A stretch of 48,859 bases of DNA from a virus (IMGVR_UViG_3300048592_000897:1-48859); one strand, 5' to 3'. Counted from the first letter of the stretch, positions 1 through 8,249 are shown. Notes: a model not told the origin generated them from the sequence alone. Made by a program: numbers and translations.

Positions 1-900
1 GGTCACGCGGTCGCTCACGTCCCCCAGCCACTCACCCACCTTCTCGGCTACCGTTTCCGCTACGTCCCCCCAGTCGGCCCCATCGGCCCAGTCGAAGATC
101 GCGGTTTCCCACTCGGTCAACTGGGCCACAACGGCCGATGCCGCCGCACCAAGCTTGAGGCCAACTCCCTCGGCAATCTTGTCCGCCACCCCCTGCCAAT
201 CCTCGACCCCCGCCCAGTCAAAGATCGCCGTCTGCCAGTCAGTTAGCTTATCGTCAATGAAGTCCTTGGCCTCGCCAAGCTTCTCGCCAATCAGCCCGGC
301 CACATGCTCCGCGACACCCTGCCAATCCTCCTCTCCCGCCCAGTCAAAGATCGCCGTCTGCCACTCCGACAGTTGGCCGGAGATGGCCTCCTTAGCCTCC
401 CCCAGCTTCTCACCGATCAGCTCAGCCACATGCTCAGCGACCCCCTGCCAGTCTTCCTCGCCGGCCCAATCGAAGATCGCCGCTTGCCACTCGCCAAGCT
501 GGCCAGCAATGGCGTCTCTGGCCTCGCCCAATTTCTCGCCGATCAGCTCAGCCACATGCTCAGCGACGCCTTGCCAATCCTCCTCTCCCGCCCAGTCGAA
601 AATGGCTTGTTGCCATTCCCCCAACTGGCCTGAGATGGCGTCTCTGGCCTCCCCCAGCTTCTCACCAATCAACCCGGCGATGTGCTCAGCCACCCCCTGC
701 CAATCCTCAACCCCCGCCCAGTCAAAGATAGCCGTCTGCCACTCGCTCAACTTGGCCGAGACCGCACTCTTCGCCTCGCCCAGCTTCGCCCCAACCTCAT
801 CGGCGATCTTCTGCGCCACACCCAGCCAATCTTCGGTTCCTGCCCAATCGAAAATCGCCTGCTTCCACTCGCTGAGCTTGGCCCCCACCCCGCTCACAAA
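1..900 (-). repeat. 126-bp tandem repeats in tape measure gene, about 7 copies
   Basis: On the plus strand the same block recurs every 126 bp: GCCAAT/GCCAGT-type starts are at about 69, 195, 321, 447, 573, 699 and 825. Each unit encodes 42 residues carrying the motifs AIFDWAG and EDWQGVAE. The units are close but not identical, and the array runs off the window edge. Repeated helical units in tape measure proteins are generally taken as length modules. Confidence 0.95.
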
Positions 901-2937
901 CGAACTGAGGCCGTCCAAAATGGCATTGACCAGATTGACACCCAACTCAATCCAGTTCGTTCCCGTGATGAAATTCCAAATGAACGTGACGATCCCGGCC
1001 ACGGCCGTCGCAATCAGCCCCACCGCCCCCATGATTCCCTTGCCGAGCAGGTCAACCAGCGTATACCCCACGGCCGCCCAGTCCACCGACTGAATGAAGT
1101 TCGTGATGCTGGTCAGCAGCCACTCCCAATTGCCGGCCGCCGCCTGTCCCAGCGCCGCCATCCCGGCGAAGAACCGGTCGATGAGCGATTGCGCCAGTGC
1201 CCCCCAGTCAATGCCCTGGAACCAGGCGACAATACTTCCCCACAGACCCGCCAGGGCCTGCCCAATCTGCGACCCCGCGTTCTGGATGAAGCCCACGATG
1301 GCGTTCCAGCCTGTTTCCCATGCGCTACGGAACGCCGCCATCGCTGCGGTCGTGTCGCCCGACAGCAGCGCCTTAATCCCCTCAAATACTTGCTGTAGCG
1401 CCGCCCACAGTCCCAGCGCCAGATCGCGTATGCCCAGAAAGTTGGTTTCAAACGCCGTCCGCAACGCCCCCAGCACCAACGCCAGCCCCGCCACGGCCGC
1501 CACGATCCCCGCAATCGGTGCCAGCATCGGCAGCAGCACCGACCCCACCGCCCACGCCGCCACCAACCCGAACGCCAGCACCGCGTCCTTCCACGACACG
1601 AACGACGCGATCCCCTCCGCTACCCGCTCGATCAGCGGCAAGATGTGGTCCCTGAACGCCACCAACGCATCCAGTACCGGCTGAGGCGCGATGTCCCAGA
1701 TCGCCTCAATGAACGCATCGATGACCGACATCCCCTCACTCAGGTTGTCGAAGAAGTTCTGGAACGCCGCGATCAACGGCGGCCCCCACGCCGCCAGCAG
1801 ATTCGCCCCCTCCAGTGCCAGCTTCGTCAGAATTGGCAACAGCACGTTCCCCAGTTGCAGTTGCAGCCCCTCCACGACCCCCTTGAATATCTCCATCGCC
1901 CCGCTGAAGTTCTGCATCCGCTGCGCCGCGATCTCCGCCGCGCTCGTGTTCGCCATCACCGCCTGCAGCCGCAGAAACTCCTCCGTCGTGAACTGGCTCA
2001 TCGCCACGGCCGCCCGCATCGCGTCCGTCCCGAAGATGGTCGACAGCGCCTGCAACCGCTGCTGCTCCGTCAACCCGCCCAACGCCGAGTTGAGGATGCC
2101 CGCCACTTCCGCCATCGAGCGCATGTTGCCCTGGCTGTCGAAGAACGCGTTCCCGCCCTCCTCCGTGATCAGCCCCAGCGCCGCCATCGCGTCCTTCGCC
2201 GTGTTGGTCGTCGGAATCAACCGCTGCAACATCGTCTTGTACGACGTGCCCGCGTCCGACCCACTGGCGAAGTACGGCGCAATCGCCACCAGCGTCGCGT
2301 TGAAGTCCTCGAAGCTCACCCCCGCTGCCGACGCCACGCCACCCGCCTGCGCCAGCGCCAGCGCGTAGTCGTTGACCTCGAACTTCGACTGCACCAGCAC
2401 CGCCGTCACCCCATCGGCCACCTGCCCCAACTGGTCGGCCTCCATCCCCCACAGCGCCATGGCGTCCGTGGCAATCCGCGCTGCAATAGTGAAGTCCGCC
2501 CCCGTCGCGTTCGCCAGCAGCACCGTCGCCCTGGCCGCGCCCCCCAGAATCTCCTCCACCGTCAGCCCGTTCTGGGCCAGCATCTCAATCGCCTGCGCCG
2601 CCTCCGTCGCGCTGACCTTCAACTCCGGGTCGAGCGCCAGGTCAATCGTCGCCTGCCGCAGCAACTCCGCCTGCTCGGCCGTTGCGCCCAGCAGCGCTGC
2701 CACCGTATCCATCTGCGCTTCCAGGTCGGCCGCCTTGTCCACCGCCCCCACGAAGAACCCCGCGATGGCAATCGTCATCGCCGCCACAGCCGCCACGATG
2801 GCCGTCCCCAGCGTCTTGCTGATCCGGTCGGCCAACCCGCTCGCCCAGCTCGTCGTGTCCCGATCCACCTGCTGGAGCGTGCCCTGGTAGCTGCTGGCAT
2901 CGGCCGCCAGCGTGATGTACAGCTTTGCGATCTCCAC
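1..2937 (-). CDS. Tail tape measure protein, N-terminal part (cut by window edge)
   Basis: TP901-type tape measure protein, which fixes tail length and is thought to help DNA entry. The frame is open from a GTG at 2937 (AGTAGG a few bases upstream, in-frame TGA just before) to position 1, 979 codons without a stop. A hydrophobic stretch lies near residues 40-62, followed by the TP901 core (roughly 60-330) and further hydrophobic segments around 430-480. The last 300 residues are tandem 42-residue repeats. It lies directly after the G/GT chaperone genes, the standard position. The 3' end is missing here; the probable continuation is the frame at 45870-48859, which carries a typical tape measure C-terminus. 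The combined protein would be at least about 1,975 residues. Confidence 0.93.
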   Translation of the reverse strand, partial: MEIAKLYITLAADASSYQGTLQQVDRDTTSWASGLADRISKTLGTAIVAAVAAMTIAIAGFFVGAVDKAADLEAQMDTVAALLGATAEQAELLRQATIDLALDPELKVSATEAAQAIEMLAQNGLTVEEILGGAARATVLLANATGADFTIAARIATDAMALWGMEADQLGQVADGVTAVLVQSKFEVNDYALALAQAGGVASAAGVSFEDFNATLVAIAPYFASGSDAGTSYKTMLQRLIPTTNTAKDAMAALGLITEEGGNAFFDSQGNMRSMAEVAGILNSALGGLTEQQRLQALSTIFGTDAMRAAVAMSQFTTEEFLRLQAVMANTSAAEIAAQRMQNFSGAMEIFKGVVEGLQLQLGNVLLPILTKLALEGANLLAAWGPPLIAAFQNFFDNLSEGMSVIDAFIEAIWDIAPQPVLDALVAFRDHILPLIERVAEGIASFVSWKDAVLAFGLVAAWAVGSVLLPMLAPIAGIVAAVAGLALVLGALRTAFETNFLGIRDLALGLWAALQQVFEGIKALLSGDTTAAMAAFRSAWETGWNAIVGFIQNAGSQIGQALAGLWGSIVAWFQGIDWGALAQSLIDRFFAGMAALGQAAAGNWEWLLTSITNFIQSVDWAAVGYTLVDLLGKGIMGAVGLIATAVAGIVTFIWNFITGTNWIELGVNLVNAILDGLSSFVSGVGAKLSEWKQAIFDWAGTEDWLGVAQKIADEVGAKLGEAKSAVSAKLSEWQTAIFDWAGVEDWQGVAEHIAGLIGEKLGEARDAISGQLGEWQQAIFDWAGEEDWQGVAEHVAELIGEKLGEARDAIAGQLGEWQAAIFDWAGEEDWQGVAEHVAELIGEKLGEAKEAISGQLSEWQTAIFDWAGEEDWQGVAEHVAGLIGEKLGEAKDFIDDKLTDWQTAIFDWAGVEDWQGVADKIAEGVGLKLGAAASAVVAQLTEWETAIFDWADGADWGDVAETVAEKVGEWLGDVSDRVT

Positions 2938-2943
2938 AGCTAA

Positions 2944-3003
2944 CCTACTGTCTCACTGACCTACTGACCTACTGAATACTGGATACTGAATACTGAATAC
3001 TGA
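2944..3003. repeat. Tandem CTACTGACC / ATACTGA intergenic repeat
   Basis: Between the tape measure gene and the GT frame lie repeated CTACTGACC units followed by several ATACTGA units. The same kind of tandem (ACTGACCTACTGA) is found at 7087-7121. They contain no gene. They look like short repeats of host-chromosome type rather than phage signals. Confidence 0.7.
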
Positions 3004-3010
3004 ATCCCGC

Positions 3011-3346
3011 TCACTCCCAACTCGCGTTCAGATACGCCACCATCGCCTCCATCCCCTCGCCGTCCTCGCCCGCCTCATAGCGCAACCACTCCGGCAGGAA
3101 ATCGTTGATCGTGTAGGGCGTCGGCCGCGTCTTCGGGTCCCGATTCGCGTTCGCTGTCAACATCTGCCTCGCCGCGAACCGCACCCACTCACCCCTCAAA
3201 CCAAACGGGGCGAGATCGCGCACTGCTTCCCACGTCGCGATCTCGCCCCCGCCGAATGTGCCATCCACCTCGGCCAGCGTCAGCCGCCAGTGGTAAGCGA
3301 TCTCACATCGGAGCACCAACCCCGGATCGGCCGTCAGCCTTTTTTT
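3011..3346 (-). CDS. Tail assembly chaperone GT extension (made by -1 frameshift)
   Basis: This frame has no good start of its own and overlaps the end of the G gene. It encodes about 111 coherent residues, from RLTADPGL to the stop. It is reached by a -1 shift on the A8 run at 3347-3340, where the G frame reads GAA AAA AAA GGC TGA and the shifted frame continues AAA AAA AGG CTG. This is the classic G/GT arrangement of long-tailed phages, in which a minor frameshift product helps the tape measure protein nucleate the tail tube. It sits directly upstream of the tape measure gene as expected. Confidence 0.88.
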   Translation of the reverse strand, partial: KKRLTADPGLVLRCEIAYHWRLTLAEVDGTFGGGEIATWEAVRDLAPFGLRGEWVRFAARQMLTANANRDPKTRPTPYTINDFLPEWLRYEAGEDGEGMEAMVAYLNASWE

Positions 3347-3816
3347 TCCTTCTCTTTGGCGTCCGGCGTCAGACCGCTGATCTCTCGAATCTCCTTCACC
3401 ACCGCGTCCACAAACCCGCTGCCCATGTTCTGGATGACGTCGACCGGCTTCCCGTGCCCCATCTCCCGCAGCTTCCGCGCGTCGAACAACTGCGAGTCCA
3501 GCATCGGCTGCCCCTCGGCGTCCGTGTCCAGCGTCGCCCAAAACACCAGCTTCGCATCCCCCTCCGGGTCGAGCTTACTCAGGTCGAGCACCGTGTCGCC
3601 GCTCTCCGTCTGGCGATACTCGCCTGCTTGCGCCCTAGCCTTTGCCCGCTCCCCGGCCGTCAGCTCCCGAATCCAAACCCCCTCGCCCGGCTCCCAGCCG
3701 TCGAGGTGGCCCAGGTCGACGAACTTCGTCCGCAGGCGCGCGCGCTGAAAAACTTGCGCCAACTTCAACGGCCGCGGCTCGGCCGGCAACTCATCGTCAT
3801 ACCGTGAATCGTCCAT
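3334..3816 (-). CDS. Tail assembly chaperone (G protein)
   Basis: 160-residue protein between the tail tube gene and the tape measure gene, ending in a lysine-rich tail (KEKEKKG) encoded by the slippery A8 run. Position, size, and the -1 overlapping downstream frame identify it as the G-type tail chaperone. The stop TGA is at 3336-3334, six bases past the A-run. No catalytic motif is visible, and function is assigned by synteny plus the frameshift architecture. Confidence 0.88.
   Translation of the reverse strand: MDDSRYDDELPAEPRPLKLAQVFQRARLRTKFVDLGHLDGWEPGEGVWIRELTAGERAKARAQAGEYRQTESGDTVLDLSKLDPEGDAKLVFWATLDTDAEGQPMLDSQLFDARKLREMGHGKPVDVIQNMGSGFVDAVVKEIREISGLTPDAKEKEKKG
3340..3347 (-). promoter_or_regulatory. 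-1 ribosomal frameshift site (A8) in G/GT
   Basis: On the minus strand eight A's span 3347-3340, giving an A AAA AAA heptamer in the G frame that permits tandem slippage by -1 into the GT frame. The G stop follows within two codons. Confidence 0.85.
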
Positions 3817-3865
3817 AACCCTCCAACCCGCAGCCGTCGCCGACTAGGCCGACCCTCTTCCGAGA

Positions 3866-3890
3866 AATCTGCCCAATCTGCCCAATCTGC
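3866..3890. repeat. AATCTGCCC short tandem
   Basis: AATCTGCCC occurs twice head to tail, then AATCTGCGG, in the 86-bp gap between the tail tube and G genes. No gene is visible in that gap. It resembles short host-type intergenic tandems. Confidence 0.55.
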
Positions 3891-3902
3891 GGATGATTCC
3901 TC

Positions 3903-4364
3903 TTACAGGAACTGGAACTTCGGCAGCTTCCGCTCGATGTCCCACGTCACCTGCGCCGCCACCGGCGCGTTGACGTCATGCGACCACTGCCAGCCGGAGA
4001 TGTAGCCCACGAACGGATACGCATACCGCCCGCCGATCACGTAAGCGTAGTTCCAGTTGATGTCGGTCTCGAAGTCCTTCTCCAACTGGAAGATCATCTC
4101 GTCGTTCTTGTACAGCGTGACCGTCGCGCTCAGCTCCCCCTCGTCGATGCCCGACCGGATGGTCAGCTCCACCTCATCCGTGCCGTACTCCGTGTAGGTC
4201 TGCGTCCGCTTCGTCCGGCTGGGCGGCGTGAACGCCTGCACGTGCCCCACCGCCTCCCACCGGCCGCTGCCGCACTGCCCCACCTCGCGCACCACCAGCA
4301 CCTTCTGGTTGCCGCTCACGACGCTCTGGCCCTGCGGCCCACACAACTCGTTCAACTCTGCCAT
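3903..4364 (-). CDS. Major tail (tube) protein
   Basis: 153-residue protein just before the G/GT genes, the normal site of the tail tube subunit. It is predicted to be mostly beta strand (for example VELTIRSGIDEGELSATVTL and QVTWDIERK stretches), with no membrane segment or signal peptide, consistent with a hexamerising tube protein. Named by position and general character, not by an identifiable signature motif. Confidence 0.75.
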   Translation of the reverse strand: MAELNELCGPQGQSVVSGNQKVLVVREVGQCGSGRWEAVGHVQAFTPPSRTKRTQTYTEYGTDEVELTIRSGIDEGELSATVTLYKNDEMIFQLEKDFETDINWNYAYVIGGRYAYPFVGYISGWQWSHDVNAPVAAQVTWDIERKLPKFQFL

Positions 4365-4418
4365 GTCCTACCTCCTGGTAGTCCTCGCCTACCTGTCGTG
4401 CGCCCTGGCCGTGCTGCC

Positions 4419-4760
4419 CTAGCCGATGACCTCGCAGCTGTACAGCCGGTACGTCAGCGACGTGACCGCGCTGGCGTCCACGTAGATGTAGCCGTCGTCC
4501 TGTCGCCACTCCGGCCCGAACTTCGGCAGAATCCGTTCTTCGCCGGCCGGGATCGCGCACGTAAACGCGATGCAGTTCGGCTCGTCCGGGTGGCGCACGA
4601 TCACGTTGACCGACGACCCGCCCCCGTTGGCCGCCACCAGGAACTCGTTGCCGTTGCTCAGGTACTTATCGAAATCAGTCGCCGTCGCGGCGTGATCCAC
4701 CGGCTCCACGCAAGTGCGAGCCGCCGCCGGCGTGTTCAACGGAATAATCCCACGTGCCAT
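4419..4760 (-). CDS. Tail or head-tail structural protein, unknown
   Basis: 113 residues, between the probable tail terminator and the tail tube gene. The beta-rich sequence lacks signal peptide and membrane segments. It is likely a virion component such as a minor tail or decoration subunit, but I recognise no family. Start ATG at 4760 follows an AGGTTAG-like purine stretch, and a 22-bp gap separates it from the preceding gene. Confidence 0.6.
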   Translation of the reverse strand: MARGIIPLNTPAAARTCVEPVDHAATATDFDKYLSNGNEFLVAANGGGSSVNVIVRHPDEPNCIAFTCAIPAGEERILPKFGPEWRQDDGYIYVDASAVTSLTYRLYSCEVIG

Positions 4761-4782
4761 CTCTCTCTAACCTCCTAAGGTC

Positions 4783-5199
4783 CTACTCGCTATACCGAAT
4801 GATGTAATCCGAGATCGCCAACCGTGCCCGGCTGCTCGTCTCTCTCATGTCCGGTAATGGCACCACCTCCACGAAGTGAACCTCCACCGGACAACACTCT
4901 TCGCCGCCCGCGCGCCCCATCAGCCCGCGAAACGACGAGAAGAACCGCTCGATCCGCTGCTGCAACCGCTTCAGTTCGCTGTAGCTTTCGCCCTTCAGCG
5001 TCAACTGAATCCTCGCCTGCAGCCAGTTCTCCGTTCCGCCATAGACCAGCGGCCGGGGCGGCGCGCTGATCCGCCGGTACATCGCCAGCGGCAACTCCGC
5101 CTCCGCCGGGTGCGCATTGTCGAACACCCGCCCGCCCAACTCCGACCGGAACCGCGCCACCACCTCCTGCCGGAAGGCGAGCTCGACGATTCCGCTCAT
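4783..5199 (-). CDS. Probable tail terminator / completion protein
   Basis: 138 residues. It follows the HK97 gp10-like gene and precedes the tail genes, where siphoviruses encode the tail terminator (gpU-like, DUF3168-like) that caps the tube. The pattern MYRRIS followed by an aromatic-Q-x-R-I-Q-L-T-L strand is typical of such alpha/beta proteins. It abuts the previous gene at 5199, indicating translational coupling. Assigned on position and fold-like pattern. Confidence 0.62.
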   Translation of the reverse strand: MSGIVELAFRQEVVARFRSELGGRVFDNAHPAEAELPLAMYRRISAPPRPLVYGGTENWLQARIQLTLKGESYSELKRLQQRIERFFSSFRGLMGRAGGEECCPVEVHFVEVVPLPDMRETSSRARLAISDYIIRYSE

Positions 5200-5570
5200 C
5201 AGGTCATCCGCCCCTTGAGTTCGGCCGCCACCGCCGCCATCGCCTCCCCCTTTCCACCGTCAAACGCCTGCCGCATAAACGGCTTCGGGGACTGCCCAAT
5301 GCCCAACTCGCCGTAGATCGCGTACTCAGTGGTCGGCCCAACCTGCACTTCGGCCGAGTCGCCGTCACTGCCGCTCGGCCGCGCCTGCGTGCTGTTCAAC
5401 GTCGCGCCCGTGTCGATGAAGTCGTAGCGGATGATGTTGCCCTTCGCCGCCGCCTCGAACACCAGCCCGCCCGCCATCAGCGCCTTCGCCAACTGCTCCC
5501 CGCTGGCCGCGTCGACCAGCCGCTTCAGCGCCGCGCTCACCTGGCTCGTGTCCGCTCGTCCTGTCGTCAT
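5199..5570 (-). CDS. HK97 gp10-like head-tail protein
   Basis: 123 residues. The segment TEYAIYGELGIGQSPKPFMR followed by AFDGGK matches the hallmark of the HK97 gp10 / head-tail joining family (YA-x-Y-x-E-x-G-T-x, then PFMRPAF). It is a small neck component acting between portal and tail. The gene overlaps the preceding one by 4 bp, as is common in this operon. Confidence 0.8.
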   Translation of the reverse strand: MTTGRADTSQVSAALKRLVDAASGEQLAKALMAGGLVFEAAAKGNIIRYDFIDTGATLNSTQARPSGSDGDSAEVQVGPTTEYAIYGELGIGQSPKPFMRQAFDGGKGEAMAAVAAELKGRMT

Positions 5571-5956
5571 ACCGCCCGCGCCCTCACAACCACGCCACTT
5601 GGCCCCACGGCCGCCTCACCCACCTGTTCCAGCGTGATCGGCCGCGCCAGCGGCAACCCGTGCGCCCGATCCACCACGAACCGGCTCATCGGCCGCGCCT
5701 CCACCTCCATCCACCGCGGCAGCCGCAGCACGTAAGGGCTGACCACCCCGCCGTCGCTGTTCTCCATCTTCCCCGGCTCCCGCTCCGCCTGCTTCAGCCC
5801 GCAGCGCACGCGCACCCCCGCTGCCGTCCCATGCACCAGTTGCCCACTGCACGAGTCCGTCACCGGGTCATACCGCAGGAATGTCGCCTCATGATCCATC
5901 GACGACTCCTGCGTCCGCTGCATCGCCGCGTACTCCGCCGCGCTAAAAACCGTCAC
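5567..5956 (-). CDS. Head closure / neck protein (DUF6093-like)
   Basis: 129 residues in the neck-protein slot between the connector and the gp10-like gene. The C-terminal half contains EARPMSRFVVDRAHG and a following VGEAAVGPSG, resembling small phage head-closure proteins (DUF6093-like). It overlaps both neighbours by a few bases. Family call is tentative; the role as a head-tail joining component is supported by synteny. Confidence 0.6.
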   Translation of the reverse strand: MTVFSAAEYAAMQRTQESSMDHEATFLRYDPVTDSCSGQLVHGTAAGVRVRCGLKQAEREPGKMENSDGGVVSPYVLRLPRWMEVEARPMSRFVVDRAHGLPLARPITLEQVGEAAVGPSGVVVRARAV

Positions 5957-6344
5957 AGCCCAACCTCAAACACCCTATCTCTATCGCCGGCCAGCCGAAC
6001 CCCACCAGCCCGGCCGCCGCCGCCCGATCCTCCGCCAGCCGCCGCATCCGCGACGCGCTCTCCGCCAGTTGCGACCGCTTATAGCTCCCGCCATCGGCCG
6101 AGAAGTCAAACAGCAGCGCCGCTTGCGTCTCCACCCATGCCCAGACAGACACGTCCAGCGCCAGCCGCACCGACGGAACCTGCGCCCCGTCCAGCGTCGC
6201 CGCCGCCGGATTGATGCCCAGCCGCTCCAGCGCCTCGCGGCCGATGGCCTCCTGCTGCTCCGGCCGCGTCGCCAGCTCATACGCCGCCACGACCGCCTCG
6301 TGCCGCACCGCCAAAATGTCCAGCGTGTCCTCCAGCGCCGTCAT
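5943..6344 (-). CDS. Head-tail connector protein
   Basis: 133 residues, predicted mostly helical, with long alpha stretches around residues 1-45 and 65-115. In HK97-like genomes the first gene or two after the capsid encodes a helical adaptor (gp6 or gp15-like) that docks to the portal. The gene overlaps its downstream neighbour by 14 bp and its upstream neighbour by 4 bp. No signature motif recognised beyond size, helicity and position. Confidence 0.6.
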   Translation of the reverse strand: MTALEDTLDILAVRHEAVVAAYELATRPEQQEAIGREALERLGINPAAATLDGAQVPSVRLALDVSVWAWVETQAALLFDFSADGGSYKRSQLAESASRMRRLAEDRAAAAGLVGFGWPAIEIGCLRLGCDGF

Positions 6345-6661
6345 GCCTGGCTCGCCGGCGTCTCGCCGGCCTCTTCCACCGCGTCACTCGTGGCCCGCGG
6401 CTCCTTACTCGTCGCTCGTCGCTCGTCGCTCGTCGCTCGTCTTGCCGTCTTCGGCAGCGACCCCTCCAGGGCCACCACCTGCACGACCTCCTGAACCAGC
6501 GACCGGATCATGCCCTCGTTGCCCAGCGCCTCCGGCTTCTTCGCCAGCGCCTCCAGCCGCTCCGGCCACTCGTCTACCTCAGCCTGCTTGGCCAGGAATG
6601 CCAACGCCGCCAGCTTCCGCTTGTTCAACTCCCGTCGCTGCTTCAATAGCGCAATCGTCAT
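6341..6661 (-). CDS. Small protein of neck region, unknown
   Basis: 106 residues from ATG 6661 (GAGGCAGG just upstream). A longer frame from 6748 would read through the palindromic repeat at 6676-6715 and is unlikely. The body is helical and charged (LLKQRRELNKRKLAALAFL). The C-terminus is encoded by a TCGTCGC tandem (ATSDERRATS), which is also host-repeat-like and may be a recent insertion into the gene end. Function unknown. Confidence 0.55.
   Translation of the reverse strand: MTIALLKQRRELNKRKLAALAFLAKQAEVDEWPERLEALAKKPEALGNEGMIRSLVQEVVQVVALEGSLPKTARRATSDERRATSKEPRATSDAVEEAGETPASQA
6407..6440. repeat. TCGTCGC/TCGTCGCTCG tandem inside a gene
   Basis: CGTCGCT units repeat about four times on the plus strand inside the C-terminal part of the gene at 6341-6661. 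A degenerate relative (actcgtcgctcgtagctcg) is at about 22590-22620 inside the SWIM-protein gene. Both add a Ser/Asp/Glu/Arg-rich, disordered segment to their host protein. Confidence 0.65.
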
Positions 6662-6675
6662 ACCTGCCTCTTGTC

Positions 6676-6715
6676 CCCTCTCCCACCGGGAGAGGGCTAG
6701 GGAGAGGGTTCTTCC
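6676..6715 (+). repeat. Palindromic repeat, CCCTCTCCC family copy A
   Basis: CCCTCTCCC-acc-GGGAGAGGG followed by a second GGGAGAGGG. It lies in the gap between two capsid-region genes. Copies of the same unit and orientation are at 11160-11195, 13503-13536 and 42124-42158. Confidence 0.8.
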
Positions 6716-6795
6716 CCGGTCGAGCGGGTCGCGCCCGTAGCTCAACACACGACCCGCCCGAACCCGGAAGGAGGAGAACCACTACGCCACAACCA

Positions 6796-7077
6796 CTACT
6801 CGGCCGCCTTCTCGCTCTTGCCGCGCTTGGCCTTCGGCGCGGCCGGGTCAGGCGACGCCGCCCCTTGGGCCACGTCATCCCCAGCCGTCGCCGGCAACGC
6901 CTTCACGAGCGCGTCGAACTCCTCGCCGCTCACATTGACGGCCTTGAGGCTGCGGCCGGTGAACACGTAGGCCACACTGTCCACCTCGTCCACCGTCACC
7001 TTGCGAACGCCAGGATAAAGCGACGCCACGCCTTCCAGTGCAGCTGCCTCAATCACCTCTCGCATCCCCTCAGCCAT
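6796..7077 (-). CDS. Small protein downstream of capsid, unknown
   Basis: 93 residues between the major capsid gene and the connector genes. It has an N-terminal mixed alpha/beta part containing LYPGVRKVTVDEVDSVAYVF and ends in an Ala/Lys-rich tail (PKAKRGKSEKAAE). No family recognised. Position suggests a minor head or connector accessory protein. Confidence 0.6.
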   Translation of the reverse strand: MAEGMREVIEAAALEGVASLYPGVRKVTVDEVDSVAYVFTGRSLKAVNVSGEEFDALVKALPATAGDDVAQGAASPDPAAPKAKRGKSEKAAE

Positions 7078-7086
7078 CTCTCCTCC

Positions 7087-7121
7087 GTCACTGACCTACT
7101 GACCACTGACCTACTGATCCA
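7087..7121. repeat. ACTGACCTACTGA tandem, second copy
   Basis: Short tandem of ACTGACC/CTACTGA units in the 47-bp gap before the capsid stop codon, matching the kind of repeat seen at 2944-3003. Confidence 0.65.
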
Positions 7122-7124
7122 CTA

Positions 7125-8249
7125 CTAGGCCAGTTCTGTCTCCATAATCACCACCTTGCTGGGGTCTTCGATGACCGGCAGCCCGTTCGTCACCGACTCG
7201 CCATGCAGCTCCCAGGGTCTCTCTTGAGGCACATACATCCGCCCCCAGCGCCCAGGCACGTTCGCGCCCTCCACGGTGGGGCCGATATGCGTGTACCCAA
7301 TCGGCCGGTTGTCCAGCGGCTGCTCCTGAGCGCCCATACCGACGACGTAGCCGCCTCGGCCGGCCGCGCCGATGGCCAGCAACTTGCCCGGGGCCAGGAA
7401 CGGCACCTTGATCGTCTGCGTCGGGGCGGCCGGATTGATGACCTCCCCCTCCAGTCCATAGCTCCACAGGCGCAGCGTGTCCCGCGCGTCGCCGCTCGGC
7501 TGCTCCGTCGTGCCGGTGAACCGCTGCACGTCGAACCACCCGCCATTCGCATCCTGGCCGATGACGCGCAGCTTGTTCACGGAGTTGTGAATGATGGTGT
7601 CGATGGTGTCGGGGTGGGCGATAAATGCGGTCACGCGGTAGCGCAACAGCCGCATCGCCGCCTGCACATCCGCCCAAAACGCCGACGCGCTCCCCCCATA
7701 CGCCGCGTTCGACGCCAGCGTGCGCACCGTCAGCACGTTGCCGCTGGGGATCCCATAGTTCACGCGCAACGTCACATTGTCATACCGCCAGTCGATGCCG
7801 TCCCCCTCGCTCAACGCCTGCCCGCGCAGCCACTCCATCGTGTCCAACTGCGCCTGCATCACCACGTTGTTGAACAGCGCCTCGACCTCGCCCCTCAACC
7901 AGCCGCGCACGTCGCCGCCCTGCCCGATGATCGCCTGGCTGAACGCATAAATCTCCCGCAACGCGTTCTCCGTGAGCGGCAGCTTCGCCGTCAGCTTCGC
8001 CGTCCGCTCCATGAACGTCCGTGCGTCCATCGCCCCCACCTGCGCATACCGCGCGTCCATGCCCGACAGGCCTGCGAAGGTCGGAATGATGCGCATCGAA
8101 CCGGTCGACACGTCATAAGTCGGCCGCGTCTGCTCCGGCAAAAACCGGTTGAACAGATAGCTCGCCGGCGTCCGCGCCGCCCGCGCGATCTCGAAGAACC
8201 CCCGGTTGCCGCCGAGATCGTTGATCACCTGAGTGAAGTCCAAGTCCAT
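7125..8249 (-). CDS. Major capsid protein (phage cap E-like)
   Basis: 374 residues, downstream of scaffold and decoration genes. The N-terminal arm (FLPEQTRPTYDVSTGSM), the run of conserved alpha/beta segments, and the C-terminal pattern around YVVGMGAQ and PSKVVIMETEL fit the E-type HK97-fold capsid family. GGAGG sits seven bases before the ATG at 8249. It has no obvious prohead-protease gene nearby. High confidence from order scaffold-decoration-capsid and length. Confidence 0.88.
   Translation of the reverse strand: MDLDFTQVINDLGGNRGFFEIARAARTPASYLFNRFLPEQTRPTYDVSTGSMRIIPTFAGLSGMDARYAQVGAMDARTFMERTAKLTAKLPLTENALREIYAFSQAIIGQGGDVRGWLRGEVEALFNNVVMQAQLDTMEWLRGQALSEGDGIDWRYDNVTLRVNYGIPSGNVLTVRTLASNAAYGGSASAFWADVQAAMRLLRYRVTAFIAHPDTIDTIIHNSVNKLRVIGQDANGGWFDVQRFTGTTEQPSGDARDTLRLWSYGLEGEVINPAAPTQTIKVPFLAPGKLLAIGAAGRGGYVVGMGAQEQPLDNRPIGYTHIGPTVEGANVPGRWGRMYVPQERPWELHGESVTNGLPVIEDPSKVVIMETELA

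Noticed and set aside
155-1093. Long plus-strand frame over the 126-bp repeats
   Set aside because: Shadow of the tape measure gene; Ser/Pro/Ala low-complexity translation and no ribosome site.
1645-2943. 432-residue plus-strand frame
   Set aside because: Arg/His/Leu-rich antisense product of a GC-rich gene; opposes the clear tape measure frame.
6730-6790. A stretch resembling a tRNA 5' end (GCGCCCGTAGCTCAAC)
   Set aside because: No T-arm or matching acceptor strand follows within tRNA distance; only about 16 bases fit.
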